DNA of 43,496 bases, taken from an uncultured Ignavibacteriota bacterium (GTDB taxonomy: Bacteria > Bacteroidota > Ignavibacteria > UBA10030 > UBA8401). The notes beneath the pieces are model-generated. The model ran no database searches. It saw only the letters and a list, made by a program, of their open reading frames with translations, and was not told the DNA's origin. This document shows, piece by piece, positions 15,985 through 25,683 of this stretch (the first letter of the stretch is position 1; every line of letters begins with the position of its first letter). The translations under genes and the position numbers were made by a program. Location of the stretch: positions 1-43,496 of the forward strand of contig CAIOTF010000040.1 in NCBI GenBank assembly GCA_903861125.1, given 5' to 3'.

Positions 15985-16542
15985 TTATAGATATTGATAC
16001 CAGATCCAATACACAGCGGGTATGACAACACCAACGATAGAGAAGAATGCGCCACGTCCGGTTATCCCGTTCTTACCTTTCAGTACAAAAAGACCGGTGA
16101 TTGCTACGATGATCAGCGATGCGGCATACGCATCGGCAAACCATGTCCACGCTTTTTTCGGCGTATTGAGATGCAGCTGATTGAATTCAAAGAGAACACT
16201 TCGGGGGCGGACATGTTCGATGATGCCTTTTCCCGTCGGAATATCGACAGTATATGTTCGTCCCTGATAAAACAATTGAATCGTTTCCGGATCCGGCCGG
16301 AACACCGATTTGGGTTCATCCTTCAAATTCAACTGGCTCATAACATTTTGTTTCATTTCAGGAGTCGCGGTCCCTTTCACAGGTTCCAGGGAGAAAGATT
16401 CCTTCTGCAGCTGATAGTTGGGATTCCAGTCAGCCGTATGATTTACAGCAATCCCTGATATCCCATACACAAGCGTCAGCATCGTTATGGTATATCCAAT
16501 ATCCCTGTGCAGGATATTGTTCCATTTTCTCCATTTAATCAA
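15985..16542 (-). CDS. PepSY-type membrane protein
   Basis: A 185-residue inner-membrane protein. A helix near 15-34 (after HRDIGY) is followed by a periplasmic PepSY-like region (~45-120, with RTYTVDIPTGKGIIEHVRPRS), then two helices near 136-155 and 163-182. Short PepSY-associated membrane proteins are often found with iron- or metal-uptake genes and are thought to assist reduction or release of the metal; this is family knowledge, not seen here. Its start overlaps the end of the DUF4920-like gene by 8 bases, so the two are translationally linked. It is the last gene of the run. Confidence 0.75.
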   Translation of the reverse strand: MIKWRKWNNILHRDIGYTITMLTLVYGISGIAVNHTADWNPNYQLQKESFSLEPVKGTATPEMKQNVMSQLNLKDEPKSVFRPDPETIQLFYQGRTYTVDIPTGKGIIEHVRPRSVLFEFNQLHLNTPKKAWTWFADAYAASLIIVAITGLFVLKGKNGITGRGAFFSIVGVVIPAVYWIWYQYL

Positions 16543-16996
16543 TGACTGCTCCTTCGCCTTTTAATTGAATGACAGTCTTTGGTCCTTTAATGGAAGCGGG
16601 ATCAAATTCTTGCTTCTCTTTTTCGGCATGTTTTTTTCCGGATTCGATCAGCTGCTCTTTTGTGAACGTCTTGACCGATAGGACCCCTTCTCCATGCGCC
16701 TTCTTTCCTTTGGCATCGAGCGGGAAAGTAATGACTCCGTCATCTACTTTGAAAACCAACGATTCAAAATCCTTATCGCTGGCAATTTTGATCCAGCAGC
16801 CCCGTTCCTTGCAGACATCAACGATATTTCCTTCAACGAGAATCCTTTTCCCGTTATAGATTTCAGGTTTTGCAAGAATATCGGATATTTTCGTTACCTC
16901 TTTCACCGTCAGTTCTTTGCCGTATTGCTTGCCGTCACCGGCTAAAGCTGCATGAGCAATAAATAAAAATGTAAAAAGCAATATTGATGCGCGCAT
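16535..16996 (-). CDS. DUF4920-like periplasmic protein
   Basis: A 153-residue protein with a signal peptide (about 1-19, ending AALA). The core holds an OB-fold-like pattern with VCKERGCWIKI at about 60-70, whose two cysteines are the hallmark of the DUF4920 type and could bind a metal or form a disulfide. The function is unknown. It lies 56 bp after the Fe-S membrane protein gene and overlaps the PepSY-type gene, which suggests a shared envelope redox or metal role. Confidence 0.7.
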   Translation of the reverse strand: MRASILLFTFLFIAHAALAGDGKQYGKELTVKEVTKISDILAKPEIYNGKRILVEGNIVDVCKERGCWIKIASDKDFESLVFKVDDGVITFPLDAKGKKAHGEGVLSVKTFTKEQLIESGKKHAEKEKQEFDPASIKGPKTVIQLKGEGAVID

Positions 16997-17052
16997 GTGT
17001 ATCTCCTTTGATATTAGGTATTGAGTTGTTTATAAATTATCATTTTTATGCG

Positions 17053-19023
17053 TTAGAGAGTGTCATCATTGAGGAATAATGACTCTGCTTTTTCAACTTT
17101 CCCTTCCGCTTTGATATGGTAAGGGTTTGGCATATCTTTTTTTTCGGTCTCTGTTACGAAAATTGTTAATGTTTGTTTTGTCAGTGCAGTCTTAATATTC
17201 TCCGCATTTGTTTGTTTAGGATCGAATACAACATACCCGTACGGTTTATCTTCATACCGTGTTGATAAACGAACGATGCCGTTATCCGCCGACAAATGAC
17301 TGGCAAGAGAACCAAGATATCTCCGAAGCGCAGGAACACCTGCTTCCGGCATCGCAAAAACAAACACAAGTAATTGGTCGGACTTGTATTCCTTATAGTC
17401 ATTGAATTTTTTGTCATACGAACGGAATATCTGTTTTGTATAACTTGTAACCGCGATCATCCCTTTGCCGTTCCCATCGTTCTCTCTTTTGAACGCAACT
17501 TCCACTTTTTCTTCACCTTCACCTTTTTTTACCATTGCATAATTTCTTTCGAGAAGGGCAAGCATTTTACCGGGCGTTGTTTGCCGGTTATCATAATAGA
17601 CAGATGTCGATACCGGTTCGCCGTATTGTGTTTCGAAACCATAAATACCTTCATCCTCTTTCAGCAGATAGAATAGATTATTATTGTCTATCAGGTCAAA
17701 TAATCCAAAAACACCAACTTCCCAAACAGCCAGGGAATCAATTGTTTTGTCCTTCACCTTCCTAATCTCCTGTTTCATCGGGGTGAACAGCGTCCGTTTT
17801 ATCTTCGCTTCAGTAATTTCCAGCGGATTATAATAAATTGCTACTGTATGCGAGGCAGCGTAGGTGTCTAAACCATAGATACCATCAATAGAAGTAAGCT
17901 GGCTTTGCAATGCTTTAGAACTGCCGTAACATTTGATATTTTTCAAGCCTGATCGTTCGAAAACAGACATTTTTGATACGGTTTGAGAATCGCCCCACCG
18001 TTCTGATATTGTTTTGAATTCAACTCCTTTAGAGGCACCAAGGCTCAGCAGAACCAATACTACTACTGTAACGGGAGACAGGTACTTCAGATTCGACGAT
18101 TTGTGAACCGTGAGGGTATTTTTCAAGGGACACGAATAGACGCAGTCCGTACAAAGATTGCAGTCTGTATGATTCACTTTTACATAAGAGGATATTTTGA
18201 TACCCTGAGGGCATTTTTCATCGCATATTCCGCAATCCGTACAGTTTTCTGTTGTACGGGTAATCTTTGGTGCAGGCATAAAGACACTTCTCAGAAATCC
18301 CAACTCAGTAACAGCTCCAATCACTGTTAGCACAAGAAAAAGAACAACAAGACTTATTCCCGCTCCGAGAATATTTGCAACGATATAGAGCACGATGACC
18401 GATGCTACCGGAATGATATTGAGAAATATATTGCTCAATGCGCTGAGTGGACATAAATATTTGCACCAAAACAGTCGGTAAACTATGGAACCAATAATAG
18501 CAATGAGAAATGCAGGTATGGCAAAATACAGAACCATGTCGGTGTTATTGAACAGATTTACTGCGGCGAAATACGGATCATATTCCTTACAGAAAAGTTC
18601 ACTGCTCGTCATAGTGATGTAGAGTGTTGCAAAAAGGATCCCGTATTTAAATATTCGAAGAGGCCGGTCAACGCGGCCAGGGATATCCCTTCTTATTCCG
18701 AATTTTTCACCAAGTTTGCCGAGCCATTCCGATACAGAGCCGATGGGACAAAGATAACTGCAAAAGAGCTTGCCAAAAATAATGACTCCGGCAACGAGTC
18801 CGATGCCGAGCATTACCTGCACCTCACTCATATTGCATGACATGGTTCCCTTGAATAATTTGCTCCCTAACGATGACAATCCGCCGAACGGACAATACGA
18901 TTCAAAGTCGGAAACATATGCTTTGTCAAAAAGCGGACGCAATGCAACGTAACCGATCAGAGCCAGTATGGTCGCTTGAAATGCTATTCGTATGGTATTC
19001 AGATACTTAAATTTCTTTTTCAT
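17053..19023 (-). CDS. NapH/FixG-like Fe-S membrane protein with HMA-like C-terminal domains
   Basis: A 656-residue protein. The N-terminal ~250 residues contain about five or six helices and two membrane CxxxCP motifs (Cys88/Cys92, Cys187/Cys191) as in NapH/CcoG-like proteins. Two [4Fe-4S] motifs follow (Cys261, 264, 267, 271 and Cys288, 291, 294, 298), then a helix near 315-331. The remainder contains three segments that look like ferredoxin-fold HMA domains (about 360-418, 432-495 and 548-622), for example SQLTSIDGIYGLDTYAASHT. They lack the usual metal-binding CxxC. This suggests electron transfer across the membrane, perhaps tied to metal handling. It lies 40 bp after the M16 protease gene and leads the DUF4920-like and PepSY-type genes. 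Confidence 0.8.
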   Translation of the reverse strand: MKKKFKYLNTIRIAFQATILALIGYVALRPLFDKAYVSDFESYCPFGGLSSLGSKLFKGTMSCNMSEVQVMLGIGLVAGVIIFGKLFCSYLCPIGSVSEWLGKLGEKFGIRRDIPGRVDRPLRIFKYGILFATLYITMTSSELFCKEYDPYFAAVNLFNNTDMVLYFAIPAFLIAIIGSIVYRLFWCKYLCPLSALSNIFLNIIPVASVIVLYIVANILGAGISLVVLFLVLTVIGAVTELGFLRSVFMPAPKITRTTENCTDCGICDEKCPQGIKISSYVKVNHTDCNLCTDCVYSCPLKNTLTVHKSSNLKYLSPVTVVVLVLLSLGASKGVEFKTISERWGDSQTVSKMSVFERSGLKNIKCYGSSKALQSQLTSIDGIYGLDTYAASHTVAIYYNPLEITEAKIKRTLFTPMKQEIRKVKDKTIDSLAVWEVGVFGLFDLIDNNNLFYLLKEDEGIYGFETQYGEPVSTSVYYDNRQTTPGKMLALLERNYAMVKKGEGEEKVEVAFKRENDGNGKGMIAVTSYTKQIFRSYDKKFNDYKEYKSDQLLVFVFAMPEAGVPALRRYLGSLASHLSADNGIVRLSTRYEDKPYGYVVFDPKQTNAENIKTALTKQTLTIFVTETEKKDMPNPYHIKAEGKVEKAESLFLNDDTL

Positions 19024-19062
19024 TTCGATTTTCCTTCTCTATAAGAAACGTTTCATTTTATG

Positions 19063-21861
19063 TCATAACTGATCTGCCAATCCATCCAATGATTTTTCAT
19101 CGATAGGACCATCCACGGCAATTACAAATCTATCCACCGTAAAATATTTTTTAGCGATACGCAGAACATCCTCTTTCGTTATTTTTTTGATTCGATCCGT
19201 CTTTTTATCAAAAAAATTGAGCGGTTTTTTGTCCTGCAGCAGTTCAAAGATCCTCGATGCAACGTCTTCCGGTGTCTCAACCATGAACGGCAGCAATCCC
19301 AACTGGCGGTTCTTTGCTGTTTCCAGTTCTTCATCTGTAACCCCTGACTCCAGCAATTTTCTGATCTCCTTAAAGATACCGGTGATCACTTTCGTCGTAT
19401 TCTTTGGAGCAGTTTTGGTGCTGATCTTCCAATATCCCACACCCAAACTGATTGTCCAGGGCTGACTCTTTATTCCATAAATAAGACCTTGTTTGTCCCG
19501 CAGTTCCACTCCAATCCGCGAGGTAAGTGCACTTCCAGCAATGACGTGATTCATAACGCTCATGATCTCTTCTTCATCATTGTCAATATCGTTCGTTGGT
19601 GCAAAACCGATATTGATTGTACATTCGGCATAGTCCTTCTCCGTAAATACTTTTACGATCTTTTCCTTCAGTTCCTTTGCTTTCGGTACTTTCATGAACG
19701 AGACCGATTCACTTTTTGTGCTCCATTGGCCGTAATACCGTTCGGCAATTTCCTTCATTTTATCATTGCTCATATCGCCGATCATAAGTAACGTGAGATT
19801 ACGCGGATTGAAATATTTTTTATACAGCCCAACCAGATCCTGCCGTGTAATTGAGTTAACGGACTGTTCAGTGCTGAAGTACTTGGTCAGCGGATGTCCT
19901 TCAAATATTTTGTTATACATATAATAAAACGCCTGCAACGACGTGGTATTCAGGCGGTCTTTTGCCTGAAGAACATGGCGAGACCTTAGCTTTTCAATTT
20001 GAGCCGGGGCAAGAACGGGATCGTGCACCATGGAGTAGCCAATTTTCATCATTTCGTCTGCATTCTCTATCAACGAGTTACCCTGAAAATAGAATGACTT
20101 AAAACTTCCGCCGACACTGAAAGTGAATGGAACAAATGATAATCGTTCCGTCAATTGATCCGACGACAATTCTTTTGTCTCTCTGCTCATCACATCGGCC
20201 AGCATGCCGACGATTCCCGGTTTTTCGCCTTCAAGATTTTCCGGCATCACACCCGTTTCGATCATTCCAACGATGTTCAGTGTCGGAATAAGGTGGTTTT
20301 CAATAGCATACAGTGTGATCCCATTTTTCAACCTCATCTTTTTTATGAGCGGGGCAATTTCCTTAATCTCTTCATCATCATTAACCGGATCATTTACCGC
20401 GTTGATCAGATTTTCCTGAAATTCCGGACTTTGATAATAGAACAGATCATTCACTTCCTCCTGAATCTGGGGTTCCGCTACCTGATCCTCCGCATCGGTA
20501 TCAACGGACTGTTTCTCCTTCCCCTTCGGAAACGCGTAAGCGATCGTCACCTGATCTTTATTGAAATATTTTTTCATTACTGCGATAATTTCCGATTTAT
20601 TAATCGCAAGAACTTTTTTCATAAAAACATCGCTGTACTCCCATCCGTAGTATGCTTCATACTGACTGATCCGGGTTCCAATATCCTTATTTTTCGTATA
20701 GTTCGTTTTCTGGAGAAAATTGAATTTGTTCTTTGCTTTTTGCAGTTCATGATCTGTGACTGAATCTTTCTTCATCAATTCAATCTCTTCCCAGATCAAT
20801 CGTTCGGCTTCGTCAATACTGCTGTCCGGTTTCATCGTTGCCGTGATCGAAAATATGGTGGGATCTTTACTGATGGCAAATCCGCCGGCTACCGACGCAA
20901 CCAAACCTCGCTGATCGGCTAACCGTTTATACAACCGGGAATCTCTGCTCTTGGCGCACAACACAGCTCCTGCCATTCGGAGTGCGGGAGCATCATTATC
21001 CTTGAGGTTCGGAACGACGAAACCCATCCTAAACGAACGCTGAGCAATGTCATTATGATATAACGTGAAGGTCTTCCGTACCTTTTGCGTTTCCTGCAAT
21101 GACCATGGTTCTTCGGGTGTGATACCGGCCGGCAAAACACCATAATATTTTTCTACCATTTTCAGGATCTCATCGGTCTGAAAATCTCCGACAAGCACAA
21201 GAAATGCATTATTTGGATTATAATGTGCTTTATAGTATGCATAGGCATCTTCCACGGTAATATGCCGGAGATCGCCCGGCCAACCAATGATGGGGTCTCT
21301 ATTGGGATGAGAATAAAACACCATGGAATTCATAACTTCTCTCATGATTCCCTGCGATCCGCTTTCCGAGCGCATTCTGCGTTCCTGAATGATCACTTCG
21401 ATTTCAGATTTTATTTCTTCTGCATTAAAGGTGCAGTTCATCATTCTGTCGGACTCAATATCCATTGCAACATCGATCTTGCTTGCAGGAAGATATTCGA
21501 AATAGCTCGTCATGTCATTCGATGTAAAGGCGTTAAAGACACCCGAATTTTTTGAAATGATTTTCGATGTCTGTCCTTTCCCGTATTTTGGTGTCCCCTT
21601 GAACATCATATGTTCTACTACGTGTGAAATACCGGTTGTGCCCAATTTTTCATTTCGCGAACCGACATTGTACGTAAGCTGATGATAGATCAGCGGCGCA
21701 ATGTGCCGTTCCATGGTTAACACTTTCATTCCATTGGCAAGCGTATGACGATAGACTTTACCCTCATCATATTTGTTAGAATCTGCCGATGCGTGAAAAG
21801 ACAAACAAAATAATAACAATGAAACCGCTGCACTTCGTCTCGTACTGCTTGAAAACATCAT
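19063..21861 (-). CDS. Periplasmic M16 zinc protease, two-domain single chain
   Basis: A 932-residue pitrilysin-family protease with a signal peptide (about 1-26). The zinc motif HxxEH is His80-Val-Val-Glu83-His84 (GISHVVEHMMFKGT), and the third ligand is probably Glu160 in VIIQE. The second half (from ~500) repeats the M16 fold (NLTLLMIGDMS) without the motif, as is normal in the family. M16 proteases degrade peptides or small proteins inside a closed chamber. The gene heads the set with the Fe-S, DUF4920-like and PepSY-type genes. Either of the first two Met codons may be the start. A second M16 protease lies at 37884-40703. Confidence 0.92.
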   Translation of the reverse strand: MMFSSSTRRSAAVSLLLFCLSFHASADSNKYDEGKVYRHTLANGMKVLTMERHIAPLIYHQLTYNVGSRNEKLGTTGISHVVEHMMFKGTPKYGKGQTSKIISKNSGVFNAFTSNDMTSYFEYLPASKIDVAMDIESDRMMNCTFNAEEIKSEIEVIIQERRMRSESGSQGIMREVMNSMVFYSHPNRDPIIGWPGDLRHITVEDAYAYYKAHYNPNNAFLVLVGDFQTDEILKMVEKYYGVLPAGITPEEPWSLQETQKVRKTFTLYHNDIAQRSFRMGFVVPNLKDNDAPALRMAGAVLCAKSRDSRLYKRLADQRGLVASVAGGFAISKDPTIFSITATMKPDSSIDEAERLIWEEIELMKKDSVTDHELQKAKNKFNFLQKTNYTKNKDIGTRISQYEAYYGWEYSDVFMKKVLAINKSEIIAVMKKYFNKDQVTIAYAFPKGKEKQSVDTDAEDQVAEPQIQEEVNDLFYYQSPEFQENLINAVNDPVNDDEEIKEIAPLIKKMRLKNGITLYAIENHLIPTLNIVGMIETGVMPENLEGEKPGIVGMLADVMSRETKELSSDQLTERLSFVPFTFSVGGSFKSFYFQGNSLIENADEMMKIGYSMVHDPVLAPAQIEKLRSRHVLQAKDRLNTTSLQAFYYMYNKIFEGHPLTKYFSTEQSVNSITRQDLVGLYKKYFNPRNLTLLMIGDMSNDKMKEIAERYYGQWSTKSESVSFMKVPKAKELKEKIVKVFTEKDYAECTINIGFAPTNDIDNDEEEIMSVMNHVIAGSALTSRIGVELRDKQGLIYGIKSQPWTISLGVGYWKISTKTAPKNTTKVITGIFKEIRKLLESGVTDEELETAKNRQLGLLPFMVETPEDVASRIFELLQDKKPLNFFDKKTDRIKKITKEDVLRIAKKYFTVDRFVIAVDGPIDEKSLDGLADQL

Positions 21862-21949
21862 GAAAGGTACCTCTTCCTGGTAAATTGTGACCTGTTTATT
21901 AATTGATACATCTGTAACTTTTATAAAATATTATATTCGACCCCGACAA

Positions 21950-22035
21950 AGCAGGGAGAGATTTCTTACTCTAAACAAAACAACAAGATCGAGATTCTTC
22001 GCTTGCCCCTTCGGTGCTTCGTTCGGAATGACAAC
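21950..22035. repeat. Dispersed intergenic repeat-like segment
   Basis: Part of a 328-bp gap without a gene. GAGATTTCTTACTC and GAGATTCTTCGCTTG followed by TTCGTTCGGAATGACAAC resemble a dispersed intergenic repeat found in many environmental bacterial genomes. Only this copy was noticed in the window. The rest of the gap should hold the promoter of the M16 gene. Confidence 0.4.
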
Positions 22036-22132
22036 AGATAAATATTATTGTTTAAGAATCTTATTCTCTAAAAACTTTTGACACTCTCAATGTTAGAACG
22101 CTGAGCGCCGACATAACCAATCGGTGACTATA

Positions 22133-22171
22133 CGAAGAAGTGCCGTGCCGATGTATCCCGGCACTCCTTCG
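22133..22171 (-). terminator. Terminator-like hairpin after the Hydin-type gene
   Basis: CGAAGAAGTGCCG (22133-22145) pairs with CGGCACTCCTTCG (22159-22171) with one mismatch and a 13-base loop. It lies 18 bases past the stop at 22190. There is no strong T run. Confidence 0.45.
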
Positions 22172-22189
22172 ATTCTGTTCTGTATGTTC

Positions 22190-23923
22190 TTATTTTAACA
22201 ATTGCATTTTCTTCAGCTGTACTTTTTCTCCGCTTTTCAGTCTGGCAATGTACATTCCGCTGGAGAGTTTTGATGCATTGAACGTTGCAGAATAATACCC
22301 TGCCTCTTTCATCTCATCTATCAGTGTTGCCACCTCCCTGCCCAATACATCATAGACAATTAACGTTGTATAGTTATTGGCCGGCAGCTGAAATCCGATA
22401 GTTGTTGTCGGATTGAATGGATTGGGGTAGTTCTGATCAAGTGCAAACTGATTTGGCCGAAGCTCGTCGCCGTGCAATACTGATGTAAGCGGATTGCCTT
22501 TACCCGTTACAGCAATCGAGATGACTCCTTTTTGCTGGTTTGAATACACAAATAAAGTATCGATAAACGTACGAACCGAGTCGGGTCTGAATGAAAGAAC
22601 ATACACTGATGAGTCTTTGTTCGCAATAAACACGGGGGATGCAAACGTATGTGTGAATTGTTTTGTCCGTGTTTTGAGCGAATCAATTCTCAACTTATTA
22701 ATTGAACTGTTCTTAAATACAATGGATCTTTTAGCTGTAGAATCCTTAAAGACATTTCCAAAATCAAGTGACGCAACTGAGGCAGACATTACAGGAAATG
22801 GCGAGTATCCTGACAAAGGATATTTTGTCTGGCCATTAATCGAAGTGATGGATAGAGTATCCAAATATTCGGCAAATGCCAACGGCTTAAATACCACTGA
22901 GAAGGAAACGCTATCATGACTTTTCACGGTCCCGCTCGTAGAACCGATAATTATGAATGCCGATGTTTTTTTGGTAAGGTCTTTATAATCCAGGCTGTTT
23001 ATTGAGTTATTGATGATCATAAATTTTTGAACGGACGAATCACCAATAGCAACCGTGTCTTTACGATATATGACCGGTCGCAGAGAAAAAATAGGCTGCG
23101 GTGATTCCGCCCTTAGCGGTATTTTGACCAAAGTATTGACTGAATTATTGTGCAAAAACAATGTATCAGTAAATACTGCAAATGTATCTGCCGTGAAGTT
23201 TATTGATACACTGAGAGTTTCATTCATAGCAACATTACCATTTGTTTTATTAGCTATGAACTGTTTTGTTTTTGTATAGATTGAATCAATACCAAGTGTA
23301 TTAATCGATCCGTTCATTAAGCGCAATTCTTTTGCCTGACCAACTCCTTTACTGACAGTAAGCCAGTCCAGAGCAGTCTGATTCGACGACAATACCGGAT
23401 ACGGTGAATTACCATTCAAAGGTACTTTTTTCGATCCGCCATCCGAAACTATGGTAAGTGTATCAGTAAATGTCCCGAAACGGTTAGGTTTGAACCATAT
23501 GCGGACTTTTAAAGTATCCTTCACGACTGCCGGAAGTGAAAATTCCGGCACGATTCCGCCGATTTGATTGAATGTCGAAAGATATTTACCATCTGATCTT
23601 CTATTTGTTACAACACCACCGGGCAGAACGGTTGCAGTATCAACCGAAAAAGCATTTGTGCCAACGGATATGCTGCTTACCGTCATCTGTGATGCGGATT
23701 TGTTTAGGATTAATATGATATGGCTGGCTGAATCGGTTTTTACTTTATCACCATACTGTATCATAGTATCAGAAATTGCTAAAACTGGCGTTGGAGCAAT
23801 CCGCACTGTTGCAGAAAAATCTCCTCTGCCAATTCCTCCCGTATATTGCGCGAAAAGCATTGCCGGTAATGCCAAATATAAAATGATGCTGATAATTTTA
23901 TTTTTCATAATTTTTATTTTCAT
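22190..23923 (-). CDS. Secreted Hydin-type repeat protein with type IX sorting domain
   Basis: A 577-residue protein with a signal peptide (ending near LFAQ, residue 26). About four immunoglobulin-like repeats of ~100 residues follow, each with the pattern of choice-of-anchor/ASPM-SPD-2-Hydin domains: a NNSINSL-type strand, then SFRPDSVRTFIDTLFVYSN-like segments. The last 85 residues (493-577) are a type A type IX sorting domain opening FALDQNYPNPFNPTT. It is probably a surface or released structural protein. The start may be Met1 or Met6. It lies 50 bp after the FGE-fold gene. Confidence 0.85.
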   Translation of the reverse strand: MKIKIMKNKIISIILYLALPAMLFAQYTGGIGRGDFSATVRIAPTPVLAISDTMIQYGDKVKTDSASHIILILNKSASQMTVSSISVGTNAFSVDTATVLPGGVVTNRRSDGKYLSTFNQIGGIVPEFSLPAVVKDTLKVRIWFKPNRFGTFTDTLTIVSDGGSKKVPLNGNSPYPVLSSNQTALDWLTVSKGVGQAKELRLMNGSINTLGIDSIYTKTKQFIANKTNGNVAMNETLSVSINFTADTFAVFTDTLFLHNNSVNTLVKIPLRAESPQPIFSLRPVIYRKDTVAIGDSSVQKFMIINNSINSLDYKDLTKKTSAFIIIGSTSGTVKSHDSVSFSVVFKPLAFAEYLDTLSITSINGQTKYPLSGYSPFPVMSASVASLDFGNVFKDSTAKRSIVFKNSSINKLRIDSLKTRTKQFTHTFASPVFIANKDSSVYVLSFRPDSVRTFIDTLFVYSNQQKGVISIAVTGKGNPLTSVLHGDELRPNQFALDQNYPNPFNPTTTIGFQLPANNYTTLIVYDVLGREVATLIDEMKEAGYYSATFNASKLSSGMYIARLKSGEKVQLKKMQLLK

Positions 23924-23973
23924 ATTTAGTTGTTGAATAGGATATTATGATATGCAAACATTTTCACTTTTTA

Positions 23974-25614
23974 CTATGGTGCAGTACGAACACCTCTTCC
24001 TCCATTCGAACTGGTACAGGCAGCATTATTCCGGGCACCGTAAAACCGATCGGAGACCCGTACAGAGCGAAGAGCATCATTCCTATTCCAATGGCCGCCT
24101 TTGTAGCCACCACCAGCCGCAGCATTCATCTTTACGCCGGTCGTTCCGCCGTAAATATTATTTGCAGTTGTGGCGCTTAAATTTCCATTGATCCCCGGCC
24201 AATAATCCGTTGTGGCCTCCCCTATGGTATTCAAAATACCGTCACCATGTAAACCGGTAAAACTTCTGCCTGAGATATATCCGGCATTGACAACACGTTC
24301 AGTGACATTACCGCACATGTCCATGATGCCATAATATGTTGCACCGGAAGATTGACGATCGGTCAATGTTGTGGCAAATGCTCCCACACGCATTGGGCCA
24401 TGCACTGCAGCCGCACTATCAACAATGATATTGGCACCTGCCGTGCTTCCTGTTTCGCTTATCATACCCGGATTGTTGAGTCCGGCATTGGCTGTCATTG
24501 ACGTTGAGCCCCATGCATATTCTTCCGGAACTGCGGCAATCGTACCACGGCATGCTTTTTCATATTCCAATTCCGACATTGGCCGCAACCCGCTCCAATC
24601 CAGAAATGATGCAAGGTGATGCCAATTCAGATAATTGCACGAAACATTCTTGCCGTCATCTGTCTCACCATAGACAGTATTCCCATTCAAGTTACATGCA
24701 TATACAGCCGGCGTTGCTGTGGCTACGCCAGGAGTCTGTATGACAATTCCATTTCTATACGTAAGTCCGGAGAATATGAGCGTACCTGCTGCGAGACCCG
24801 GATTGGCGGCAGTAGTAACACCAGTAGTTGAGCACCAACTTTGCTGTACATAGGTCAGTGTGTTAAGGAACTCAACATATTGTTGCTGGCTGATCTCGTA
24901 TTTCATGCAATAAAATGCATTATATCCTTTCGGATACGAAGCGGGGATTGGTCCGGTAGTATCACCACCCGAACCGGTCGTAGCAGAGCCGCGTAAACTA
25001 TAAAAAAGGTATCCCGCAGTAGAACCCACGTTAATGGCACTTTCGCTTGTAACTGGGAACACGTTGGCTTTTGATGGAGATTGGTAGAACTCAGCAGAAT
25101 CGCTTCCTCCGCTGCCTAATGAAAATGCACCTTGCGGAACATACACCATTTCGATTGCAAACACCTGAATATCCATCGTTGCTTCATCGGCTACACTATT
25201 GAGACCATAATTCCACCGAAGTTGCACTCCCGTTTTTGAAAACGTACCTGTACCATTTTCACTTCGATAAATAAAAGCACCTGTACCGTCAGATGCCGGA
25301 GTGATTGTACTGCCTGTCGGTGCGACATGACCTGTTGCATTTAATTTTGCGTGGTTCCACTCTCCACCGCTTACTTTATACTTTACAAACACCCAGGCAG
25401 CATCCCAGTTATTCGGCGCCGACGATGTTCGCCATGAATTTTCCCACGTAATATCAAATTGCACCAAAGCATAATTAGCCGCATTATTTACTCCGGCAGT
25501 TGTATTTCGACCGGTAACAGTAACGTTGGTCACGTTAACATTGTTTGAGAAAGCAATGTTGAACGCAGCAGCAACAATCCAGAGCAACAAAAAAAAGTGA
25601 ATCGGTTTTTTCAT
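23974..25614 (-). CDS. Secreted FGE-sulfatase (SUMF1) fold protein
   Basis: A 546-residue protein with a signal peptide (about 1-23). Residues ~24-155 form a beta-rich domain; from ~155 (VYVPQGAFSLGSGG) to the end lies a formylglycine-generating-enzyme-type C-lectin fold, with FYCMKYEISQQQYVEFLN, RPMSELEYEKACRG, YGIMDMCGNVTERV and the terminal GGHWNRND...RGVR pattern. Whether it has enzyme activity is doubtful; many such exported proteins are structural or binding proteins. The sorting domain of its neighbours is absent. AAAGGAG lies 8 bases before the ATG and fixes the start. Confidence 0.85.
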   Translation of the reverse strand: MKKPIHFFLLLWIVAAAFNIAFSNNVNVTNVTVTGRNTTAGVNNAANYALVQFDITWENSWRTSSAPNNWDAAWVFVKYKVSGGEWNHAKLNATGHVAPTGSTITPASDGTGAFIYRSENGTGTFSKTGVQLRWNYGLNSVADEATMDIQVFAIEMVYVPQGAFSLGSGGSDSAEFYQSPSKANVFPVTSESAINVGSTAGYLFYSLRGSATTGSGGDTTGPIPASYPKGYNAFYCMKYEISQQQYVEFLNTLTYVQQSWCSTTGVTTAANPGLAAGTLIFSGLTYRNGIVIQTPGVATATPAVYACNLNGNTVYGETDDGKNVSCNYLNWHHLASFLDWSGLRPMSELEYEKACRGTIAAVPEEYAWGSTSMTANAGLNNPGMISETGSTAGANIIVDSAAAVHGPMRVGAFATTLTDRQSSGATYYGIMDMCGNVTERVVNAGYISGRSFTGLHGDGILNTIGEATTDYWPGINGNLSATTANNIYGGTTGVKMNAAAGGGYKGGHWNRNDALRSVRVSDRFYGARNNAACTSSNGGRGVRTAP

Positions 25615-25683
25615 TTATATCTCCTTTGGGTTAATTGTGGTATACGTTAATTATAACTACGTTAATAAATTTTGATATAAGCA

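Noticed and set aside
23974-24100. Diversity-generating retroelement target at the end of the FGE-fold protein
   Set aside because: The C-terminal pattern fits, but it is normal for this fold; no reverse transcriptase, template repeat or near-copy of the region is in the window.
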